This document shows positions 1 to 5,070 of a DNA stretch of 13,172 nt, piece by piece (the first letter of the stretch is position 1; every line of letters starts with the position of its first letter). The notes under the pieces are model-generated. The model saw only the letters and a program-made list of their open reading frames with translations. It had not been told where the DNA came from and searched no databases. The DNA lies in assembly GCA_021151615.1 (NCBI GenBank), contig JAGKXA010000119.1:1-13172 (forward strand). The letters run 5' to 3'. Position numbers and translations under genes: made by a program. This stretch comes from Cellvibrionaceae bacterium (GTDB lineage Bacteria > Pseudomonadota > Gammaproteobacteria > Pseudomonadales > Cellvibrionaceae).

Positions 1-89
1 GCTACTTTGTAATCAGGCGTGGGTTTGTATCCGCCCATCGGAATATAACTCATACTTTCAGCACCACCGGCAATAATGCAATCGGCCCC
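1..89 (-). pseudogene. Thiolase (acetyl-CoA acyltransferase) fragment, cut by the window edge and fused to ubiH
   Basis: Read on the minus strand in the frame whose codons start at base 89, this stretch gives GADCIIAGGAESMSYIPMGG followed by YKPTPDYKVA, with no stop. The GGAESMS..PMGG segment is typical of the thiolase family (acetyl-CoA acetyltransferase / 3-ketoacyl-CoA thiolase). It normally lies mid-protein, after the active-site cysteine region. No start codon or N-terminal half exists here: upstream of about base 89 the DNA encodes UbiH in another frame. The fragment continues off the window, so the rest of the thiolase may lie beyond base 1. This is either a rearrangement or an assembly misjoin. 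The family call is firm for so short a piece; whether it is part of a working gene cannot be told. Confidence 0.7.
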
Positions 90-745
90 TGATCGGTAAA
101 TCGCTCATAGGCCACACCACCATGGGGTTCGGAAAATTCAACATTAGTGATAATTGCGGTTTGGCCATACTCGCGTACCTGCGTTGCAATACCCAAGTTG
201 CGACGCACGGCGGAATCACCGCCATCAGCCACTACGGCGAGTGCAGCATCGATAAAAAATTCTTGCCCATCTGCTTGTACTTGCAAACGTGCCGAGTTTT
301 CCTGCGGAATTAATTGCACCACTTTCGCCGGTGCAAAACATTGAATAGTTTCCTGCGCTTGCAGGTGACCAAGCAATACCTTGCCCAGCCACGCATTTTC
401 CACGGCATAACCAACGGCTTCGAGATCATTCGCCGCTGCATCAATCAATCCGCCGAGAAAATGCCCACGATCAGAAACATGCACCTGTGCGATAGGAGTA
501 GCGTGTTGCCGCAACATTTCCCACAGACCCAATTCGCGCAAAATCTTTGCCGTGCCGTAAGAGAGTGCGGTAGAGCGCGCATCAAAACTGGCTTGATAAT
601 GAATTTCATCGGCGCGCGCAAACGGCTGCGCTTCAATCAAGGCAATACGCAACTGCGGCTGGCTCACCGCCAGCATATTCGCCAGACTGGTGCCAACCAT
701 GCCGCCGCCGATGATGGCGATATCAACCGCAAGAATTTCAGACAT
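50..745 (-). pseudogene. ubiH: UbiH, 2-octaprenyl-6-methoxyphenol hydroxylase, 3'-truncated
   Basis: UbiH is an FAD-dependent aromatic hydroxylase of aerobic ubiquinone synthesis, acting with the Ubi complex. Visible features are the N-terminal FAD-binding loop IIGGGMVGTSLA (residues 11-22), FDARSTAL (54-61), the UbiH-like VHVSDRGHF (88-96), and ADGGDSAVRR (173-182). The sequence stays UbiH-like through ERFTDQGPIALLP (residues 214-226), then ends as VVLKV and a stop at 231 residues. UbiH is usually about 390-400 residues, so the C-terminal FAD/substrate region is missing. No other frame of bases 1-67 restores UbiH; one frame is thiolase instead. The ATG lies 3 bases after the pepP stop, so the two are probably translationally coupled. 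The gene after ubiH is often ubiI (visC), and it is not seen here. If the junction is real, the product is probably inactive. Confidence 0.85.
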
Positions 746-748
746 AGA

Positions 749-2062
749 TTAACCAGCCATCAAGGCTTCAATTTCCACAACTGTTTTAGGCACACCCGAG
801 GTCAGAATTTCATTCCCATCTTTGGTGATGACAACATCGTCTTCAATGCGGATGCCAATGCCGCGCCATTTTTTGGCAACGCGTTCATTATCCGGTGCCA
901 CATAAATTCCGGGTTCTACGGTCATTACCATACCCGGCTCCAGCACGCGCCATTCGCCGCCGACTTTATAGTCACCCACATCGTGTACATCCATTCCCAG
1001 CCAGTGACCAGCGCGATGCATGTAAAATTCTTTGTAGGCTTCACTTTTAATTAATTCGTTTACATCCCCTTCGAGCAAACCGATTTTTACCAAACCTTCA
1101 GTGATGACACGCACCGTGGCTTCATGTGGATCATTCCAGTGATTGCCTGGCTTGGCGACGGCAATAGCCTCCAGCTGTGCTTGTAAACAAATTTCGTACA
1201 ATGCTTTTTGTTCGGGAGAAAATTTTCCGTTAACCGGAAAGGTGCGGGTGATGTCGGCAGCGTAGTAATCCAATTCACAGCCGGCGTCGATTAATACCAG
1301 GTCACCATTTTTGAGCGGCGCTGAATTTTCAATGTAGTGAAGAATGCAGCCATTTTTTCCACCGCCGACAATCGAGTTGTAGGCAGGAAAGCGCGCACCA
1401 CTCATTTGGAACTCGTGCATGATTTCCGCTTCCAACTGATATTCCATTACGCCTTGTTTGGCCGCTTTCATCGCACGCACATGGGCGCGCGCCGAAATTT
1501 CACCCGCCTCTTTCATTACACGCAGTTCAGCGGCACTTTTAAATAAGCGCATGTCATTTAAAAAATGACTTAAATCCAAAAATTCGCCCGGAGGTGTCGC
1601 ACCTGAGCGAACTTTCGCACGGATGGCGTTAACCCAATTCATCACATGCTTATCGAATTCGCTGTCTTTACCCATGGAGTAATACACACGCTGCTTACCT
1701 TCCAATAAACCAGGTAAAATTTCATCGATATCGTCGATGGGAAATGCATCATCCGCTTCAAACTCGCTACAAGCACCCTCAGGCCCTGCGCGATAACCGT
1801 CCCAAATTTCGCGTTCGCGATTACGTTCGCGCACAAACAACACAAATTCACCGTGTTCGCGCCCGGGAATTAACACCAGCACTGCTTGCGGTTCTTCAAA
1901 ACCTGAAAGGTATAAAAAATCACTGTCCTGGCGATAGTGGTATTCCGTATCGCGACTGCGCGGGCGCTCGGGCGCGGCGGGCACTATGGCGATGGAGTTG
2001 GGTTCCATCTGTGCCATTAATTGTTTGCGACGGCGAGCAAATTCAGCTTTGGCAATTCTCAT
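749..2062 (-). CDS. pepP: Xaa-Pro aminopeptidase (aminopeptidase P)
   Basis: This cytoplasmic metallopeptidase (M24B) removes the N-terminal residue from peptides whose second residue is proline. The 437-residue length matches E. coli PepP (about 440). Residues 1 to about 170 form the aminopeptidase P N-terminal domain, including YHYRQDSDFLYLSGF (41-55). The pita-bread catalytic domain follows. All five dinuclear-metal ligands are visible: D259 and D270 (LVLIDAGCE...ADITRTFP), H353 (HRAGHWLGMDVHD), E383 (TVEPGIYV) and E407 (GIRIEDD). The ATG follows a TAGGGA ribosome-binding site by about 7 bases. It sits between ygfB (45 bases upstream) and ubiH (3 bases downstream), the classical gammaproteobacterial order. 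Nothing is odd in the gene itself. Confidence 0.97.
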   Translation of the reverse strand: MRIAKAEFARRRKQLMAQMEPNSIAIVPAAPERPRSRDTEYHYRQDSDFLYLSGFEEPQAVLVLIPGREHGEFVLFVRERNREREIWDGYRAGPEGACSEFEADDAFPIDDIDEILPGLLEGKQRVYYSMGKDSEFDKHVMNWVNAIRAKVRSGATPPGEFLDLSHFLNDMRLFKSAAELRVMKEAGEISARAHVRAMKAAKQGVMEYQLEAEIMHEFQMSGARFPAYNSIVGGGKNGCILHYIENSAPLKNGDLVLIDAGCELDYYAADITRTFPVNGKFSPEQKALYEICLQAQLEAIAVAKPGNHWNDPHEATVRVITEGLVKIGLLEGDVNELIKSEAYKEFYMHRAGHWLGMDVHDVGDYKVGGEWRVLEPGMVMTVEPGIYVAPDNERVAKKWRGIGIRIEDDVVITKDGNEILTSGVPKTVVEIEALMAG

Positions 2063-2107
2063 AATTTTCCCTACAGCGAAGGTGTTTTTAACCTAATGAG
2101 TAAACGA

Positions 2108-2719
2108 TTAATGCAGTTGATGTGATACCGGCGCCGTGGTCGAAGGATCGCGTGCGGCATCTTGTTCGGCAGCAAATTCAAAATAAAGTGAACTCACCAC
2201 GACGCGCACGTATTCAGTCACTTCCATATAATCTGCTTCTGCGCTGGGTTCATCCTCTTCTTCATCTGCCTGGATTTGTACTATATCGGCGAGGTCGTGC
2301 AACATCTCTTCAGCTTCTTCGGAAATTTCGCGCTTGCCTTGATGATCCACACTGCCAAAACCGGTTAAAAACCCATGGCACCATTCGCTCAGTGCGCGTA
2401 CGCGTTCACTGAGTAGATTGTCATCGTCGGGCAGCATTAATTTCAGGTTGAGTTCACCCTGCAACTGGCCGTTAGTGCTGTGGTACAAACGGCTGAGCGC
2501 ATGGCGCACCTGCTCATCGGGTGCAGCGATAAAATCGAGAAATTCAACCGCATCCAGTAACCAATTAATTTCTGTGAGCTGGGCCCCACCGGCCAGCTTA
2601 CCGCACAATAATCCGTGCAATTCGGACGGACTATTCAGGGTTCCCAAGGGGGCTAGCAGGTTGGCGAGATCATCAAAATTCAGGGGGGATTGCAGGTAAT
2701 CGTCGGGAGTTGTGGTCAT
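2108..2719 (-). CDS. ygfB: UPF0149 family protein YgfB
   Basis: A 203-residue member of the UPF0149 (YgfB/YecA) family. The family signature is seen in PSELHGLLCGKLAGG (residues about 32-46) and in the central SEWCHGFLTGFG segment, followed by an acidic stretch (ADEEEDEPSAEAD) and the conserved YMEVTEYVRVVVSSLYFEF near the C terminus. The E. coli homologue is of similar size, and in Pseudomonas a YgfB protein affects expression of peptidoglycan amidase genes. The molecular role here is unknown. It is the first gene of ygfB-pepP-ubiH, and an AGAGG ribosome-binding site lies about 6 bases before the ATG. The lone cysteine pair in the two signature segments is not arranged as a metal site. Its start faces the divergent zapA operon across about 230 bases. 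Confidence 0.9.
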   Translation of the reverse strand: MTTTPDDYLQSPLNFDDLANLLAPLGTLNSPSELHGLLCGKLAGGAQLTEINWLLDAVEFLDFIAAPDEQVRHALSRLYHSTNGQLQGELNLKLMLPDDDNLLSERVRALSEWCHGFLTGFGSVDHQGKREISEEAEEMLHDLADIVQIQADEEEDEPSAEADYMEVTEYVRVVVSSLYFEFAAEQDAARDPSTTAPVSHQLH

Positions 2720-2887
2720 GGAAAGCCTCTCTATCGCAATGGGCGAATGCTACCACGATTGCCGGTGGCGGCTCTGCAAAGTTTTTATATAGCAAATTCA
2801 ATGGTTGATAAGACTCAAGCAAAACCTGTTTGTGAATCATTTAATAACAATCGACTTCTCGAATTTACATTAACTTGAGCTGTGTGA

Positions 2888-2916
2888 TTGACCACCTGCC
2901 GAGGGCACAATATAGT
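2888..2916 (+). promoter_or_regulatory. Sigma70 promoter of the coiled-coil/zapA operon
   Basis: TTGACC (2888-2893) and TATAGT (2911-2916) are separated by exactly 17 bases, each one mismatch from consensus. Transcription would start near 2922-2924, about 30 bases before the ATG at 2953. This is the best sigma70 match in the window. The rest of the 2720-2952 divergent gap must hold the ygfB promoter on the other strand. An AT-rich TATATA-like stretch near 2785-2792 is a possible -10 there, but no convincing -35 goes with it. Confidence 0.7.
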
Positions 2917-2952
2917 GGGCTACCCGCGCTATTTACTGGTTATTGATGAATC

Positions 2953-3159
2953 ATGTCTGACGATCTTTTACTCGCTCTGGAAACCAAGCTGGATAAGCTG
3001 ATTCTGTTGTGCACTCGCCTGCAGCAGGAGAATGCCGAATTAAAGGCCCGCGAAAATGAATGGCAGCGCGAGCGGGTGCGCCTGATTGAAAAGAATGAGC
3101 TGGCACGCAGCCGTGTAGAGGCCATGATCACCCATTTACGCAATCTGGACGCCGAATAA
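2953..3159 (+). CDS. Small ZapB-like coiled-coil protein (TIGR02449 family)
   Basis: A 68-residue, highly charged, almost wholly helical protein (LETKLDKLILLCTRLQQENAELKARENEW...). Leucines and other hydrophobics fall at heptad spacing over residues about 5-65. It matches the small family that precedes zapA in many gammaproteobacteria (TIGR02449) and resembles ZapB in size and coiled-coil nature. By position it probably acts with ZapA at the division ring, but that is inference and not visible in the sequence. It has no signal peptide or membrane segment. The stop lies 30 bases before zapA, and both are read from the promoter at 2888-2916. The ribosome-binding site is weak (GATGA-like). Confidence 0.85.
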   Translation: MSDDLLLALETKLDKLILLCTRLQQENAELKARENEWQRERVRLIEKNELARSRVEAMITHLRNLDAE

Positions 3160-3189
3160 TCGGCCCAGCAATCGGGAGCACCAGTACCA

Positions 3190-3489
3190 ATGAGCAACGA
3201 AACTGTTTTTGTAAAAATTCTCGATAAAGAATACCAGGTGGCCTGCCCGCGCGAAGAGCGCCAGGCACTGGTTGAGTCTGCCCAGTTGCTGGACGAGCGT
3301 ATGAAAGCTATTCGCGGCACCGGTGCGATTATTGGATTGGAGCGTATTGCGGTCATGGCTGCGCTCAACCTGAGCCACGAACTGCTGCAGGCTCGCCAAG
3401 CCGGCAATGCTGGCGGCAGCTCTGCCAGCCAGGTGGATTTATTGCGTTTGAATGAAAAACTGGACCGCAGCCTGGCGAATCTGGGCTAA
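3190..3489 (+). CDS. zapA: Cell division protein ZapA
   Basis: ZapA is a cytoplasmic protein that binds and cross-links FtsZ filaments to stabilise the Z-ring. The 99-residue length fits the family (about 100-109). The N-terminal part has the usual beta-rich fold signature (VFVKILDKEYQVACPREER, residues 6-24). It is followed by LLDERMKAIRGTGAIIGLERIAVMAALNLSHELL (about 33-66) and a C-terminal coiled-coil tail (VDLLRLNEKLDRSLANL). GGGAG-type purines lie about 11 bases before the ATG, a little far. It is the second gene of the operon, with the ZapB-like gene before it and 6S RNA and the cyclo-ligase gene after it. This is the conserved zapA-ssrS-ygfA arrangement. An intrinsic terminator follows within 30 bases. 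Confidence 0.95.
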   Translation: MSNETVFVKILDKEYQVACPREERQALVESAQLLDERMKAIRGTGAIIGLERIAVMAALNLSHELLQARQAGNAGGSSASQVDLLRLNEKLDRSLANLG

Positions 3490-3513
3490 TCAAGCACAAA
3501 CCCATATTTCGAT

Positions 3514-3538
3514 AAAGCCTGCAATTGCAGGCTTTTTT
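3514..3538 (+). terminator. Intrinsic terminator after zapA
   Basis: GCCTGC (3517-3522), loop AATT, GCAGGC (3527-3532), then six T. It begins 25 bases after the zapA stop. It should separate the zapA transcript from ssrS, which has its own -10 box downstream. Confidence 0.88.
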
Positions 3539-3656
3539 GCTATTAGCGCTAGCAGATTGCGGCACCCCATGTGCACTAAGGAGTCAAATCGATCAGTTGC
3601 GCACCACAAGCAAAGAATTTCATGTTGCGCCAGTCATGTTTAAGACGAATATTTGC

Positions 3657-3673
3657 TAACCGGTTATATAACC
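3657..3673. repeat. Two overlapping palindromes upstream of ssrS
   Basis: TAACCGGTTA (3657-3666) and GGTTATATAACC (3662-3673) are perfect palindromes that share GGTTA. They lie about 50 bases upstream of the ssrS -10 box, whose sequence GGTTATACT (3711-3719) repeats the GGTTATA core. They could be a regulator site or a second, distal ssrS promoter; E. coli ssrS is known to have two promoters. The remainder of 3539-3713 shows no gene. Confidence 0.4.
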
Positions 3674-3713
3674 CAATCATAATTTCATTTGCGGAAGGCT
3701 ACACACCTTGGGT

Positions 3714-3719
3714 TATACT
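3714..3719 (+). promoter_or_regulatory. -10 box of the 6S RNA promoter
   Basis: TATACT, five of six consensus bases. It lies about 7 bases before the predicted 5' end of the terminal stem of 6S RNA near 3726. The -35 region is poor: TTGCGG at 3689-3694 would leave a 19-base spacer. That is compatible with sigma70 or sigmaS recognition. Confidence 0.6.
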
Positions 3720-3725
3720 GGCGCC

Positions 3726-3900
3726 ACGCCCTGGAATGTTTGCAAACCGACAAGTCCTTGAGCCGATTTCCACAAAACTGGTGGTGTCTCGTTGTGTTTG
3801 GTGTGCATGTCCGCCTGACGGAAAGCCTTAAAAACCACAGGTGCTACCTCCTTGAACCTATGGGTTCAAGGCCAGCTTGGTTGCGGCATTTCGGGGTATC
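3726..3900 (+). ncRNA. ssrS: 6S RNA
   Basis: 6S RNA mimics an open promoter, binds sigma70 RNA polymerase and lowers transcription in stationary phase. Conserved blocks appear in order: CCTTGAGCCGAT (3756-3767), GTGTGCATGTCCG (about 3801-3813), AAGCCTTAAAA (about 3823-3833), the hairpin CTTGAACC-TAT-GGGTTCAAG (about 3851-3869), and GCGGCATTTCGGGG (about 3883-3896). The terminal stem forms between CCCTGGAATG (3729-3738) and CATTTCGGGG (3887-3896). The roughly 175-base length is close to the 184 of E. coli. Its place between zapA and the cyclo-ligase gene is the standard one. The ends are estimated from the stem and the -10 box, so they may be off by about 10 bases. Cotranscription into the next gene is likely, because no terminator separates them. 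Confidence 0.92.
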
Positions 3901-3949
3901 TTATTTCCTTTCTGTTATCTCCCTGTGATTGGTTTATTCAAGGCTGTTT

Positions 3950-4576
3950 ATGGCCGATGCGTCCAACCCAATACCCGCGAATGATCAGCACAAAGCACAG
4001 TTGCGCAAAGAATTGCGCCAGCGACGCCGCGCGCTAAGTCCGCCGCAACAAGCCCAAGCCTCCACCTTACTTTTGCGTCACCTGTTGCAGTTTTCAGCTT
4101 TTATGCGCGGCCGCCATGTAGCCCTCTACATCGCCAACGACGGGGAGATTGACCCCGCACCTATAACCCAGCGCTTGTGGCAAATGGGTAAGCGGTGTTA
4201 TTTGCCAGTGGTGCACCCGAGTAAAGCGCGCGAATTGTGGTTCGTGGAATTCACCCCCAACACGCCGTTAACTCCCAATCATTTTGGTATTCCTGAGCCG
4301 GATCATCGTCAAGCGCACAAAATGCCCGCCCACTTATTGGATGTTGTGTTGATGCCGCTGGTGGGTTTTGATCGCCTCGGTGCACGATTGGGTATGGGAG
4401 GTGGTTTTTACGATACAACCTTCGCCTTCAAACAACAGCAACCTGCCAATAAACCGGTGTTGATTGGTCTTGCCCATAGCTGCCAGGAAGTGGAATCACT
4501 CAGCGCCGATAACTGGGACATTCCACTTTCCGCTATAGCAACGGAAAAAGAAATCCTGCAAATCAAGCCCCTGTAA
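3950..4576 (+). CDS. ygfA: 5-formyltetrahydrofolate cyclo-ligase
   Basis: The enzyme (5,10-methenyltetrahydrofolate synthetase) uses ATP to turn 5-formyl-THF into 5,10-methenyl-THF, returning it to the one-carbon pool in the cytoplasm. From the chosen ATG the protein has 208 residues, normal for the family (about 180-210). The N-terminal basic helix HKAQLRKELRQRRRALS (residues 14-30) and the C-terminal signature DRLGARLGMGGGFYD (141-155), which contains the ATP/folate-site glycine loop, are both clear. An in-frame TTG at 3929 would add seven residues. I prefer the ATG at 3950 because AAGG (3940-3943) sits 6 bases before it. The gene is 50 bases downstream of 6S RNA, as in E. coli ssrS-ygfA, where a link to persistence and stationary phase has been proposed. 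Confidence 0.94.
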   Translation: MADASNPIPANDQHKAQLRKELRQRRRALSPPQQAQASTLLLRHLLQFSAFMRGRHVALYIANDGEIDPAPITQRLWQMGKRCYLPVVHPSKARELWFVEFTPNTPLTPNHFGIPEPDHRQAHKMPAHLLDVVLMPLVGFDRLGARLGMGGGFYDTTFAFKQQQPANKPVLIGLAHSCQEVESLSADNWDIPLSAIATEKEILQIKPL

Positions 4577-4583
4577 ACGACAA

Positions 4584-4601
4584 CTCCCGCCGAGGCGGGA
4601 G
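4584..4601. terminator. GC-rich hairpin between convergent genes, possible bidirectional terminator
   Basis: CTCCCGCC (4584-4591), GA, GGCGGGAG (4594-4601): a perfect 8-bp inverted repeat, realistically a 7-bp stem with a 4-base loop. It starts 8 bases after the cyclo-ligase stop. There is no T-run on the plus side. On the minus strand it is followed by TTGTCGTTT, a weak U-tract, so it may serve better as terminator for the small minus-strand ORF at 4647-4772. Confidence 0.5.
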
Positions 4602-4646
4602 CTGGTTACCAAATTCCGTTTACTGCTTAACCTGTCAGAGCAGGAC

Positions 4647-4772
4647 TCAATTATCAGATATGGAGTCAACGGCAGCTTCAGCGAAAGAAACCAACGCATT
4701 AACATCCACTACTGTGATGCAGACTCCCAAGCAAAATAAAAAAATCACAACGGAGAGAACATCGACTTTCAT
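4647..4772 (-). CDS. Possible 41-residue single-pass membrane protein
   Basis: I do not recognise this ORF. It reads MKVDVLSVVIFLFCLGVC then ITVVDVNALVSFAEAAVDSISDN and a TGA stop. Residues 5-23 form a hydrophobic helix (LSVVIFLFCLGVCITVV) with a single lysine before it. A short acidic, amphipathic tail follows. AAGG lies 8 bases before the ATG, a proper ribosome-binding site. A hairpin lies about 45 bases past the stop on the same strand. The helix could instead be a signal anchor, but no cleavage site is obvious. The ORF is short, so chance is possible: the evidence is the combination of ribosome-binding site, membrane helix and flanking hairpin in an otherwise empty gap. Function unknown. 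Confidence 0.42.
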   Translation of the reverse strand: MKVDVLSVVIFLFCLGVCITVVDVNALVSFAEAAVDSISDN

Positions 4773-5070
4773 GGTTGTACCTTACTTTTGACTGCAATCG
4801 CAGCCACACCTTGCGAATTGTTATTGGAAAAACACGATCGGATCTTCCACCACAAAACAGCACAGGTACAAAAAGTAATCTGGCTGTGGCGTGCACTAAT
4901 AATAGGCAGGGTATTTCAGGAATGAAACCCGCGACAGGTTGAAACGCGCGACAATTTGATCAAAAAGTCTCAAAAATCAGTAATTTTCCCGTTTTTCTTA
5001 GCGCTTTACGTGAAGAAGCCGGACATTCATCAATGAAAACCGATGGTTGCACATCCTTGCGCAGTGTTCA
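4773..5070. other. Intergenic stretch between the small ORF and the hexosaminidase gene
   Basis: About 300 bases, AT-rich in its second half. It would hold the promoter of the small minus-strand ORF and the 3' untranslated end of the hexosaminidase gene. I see no convincing -35/-10 pair, no intrinsic terminator after the hexosaminidase stop, and no further ORF with a ribosome-binding site. The only ordered structure is the tandem repeat at 4923-4953. Confidence 0.5.
4923..4953. repeat. Two-copy tandem direct repeat, 17-base period
   Basis: TGAAACCCGCGACA (4923-4936) and TGAAACGCGCGACA (4940-4953) match at 13 of 14 bases, with starts 17 bases apart. On the minus strand they read TGTCGCGSGTTTCA. 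They lie about 150-180 bases upstream of the small ORF start and about 120 bases beyond the hexosaminidase stop. A spacing near 1.5-2 helical turns is compatible with tandem binding of a regulator, but chance cannot be excluded. Confidence 0.45.

Noticed and set aside
314..1054. Long plus-strand ORF opposite ubiH and pepP
   Set aside because: It is antisense to two recognised proteins and its translation matches no family. It is a shadow of their codon use.
3622..3928. Plus-strand ORFs across the 6S RNA region
   Set aside because: They overlap a well-supported structural RNA and have no ribosome-binding site or recognisable protein.
4699..4896. A 65-residue minus-strand ORF overlapping the small membrane ORF in another frame
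   Set aside because: No good ribosome-binding site, cysteine- and arginine-rich composition, and no domain. The overlapping 41-residue ORF is better supported.
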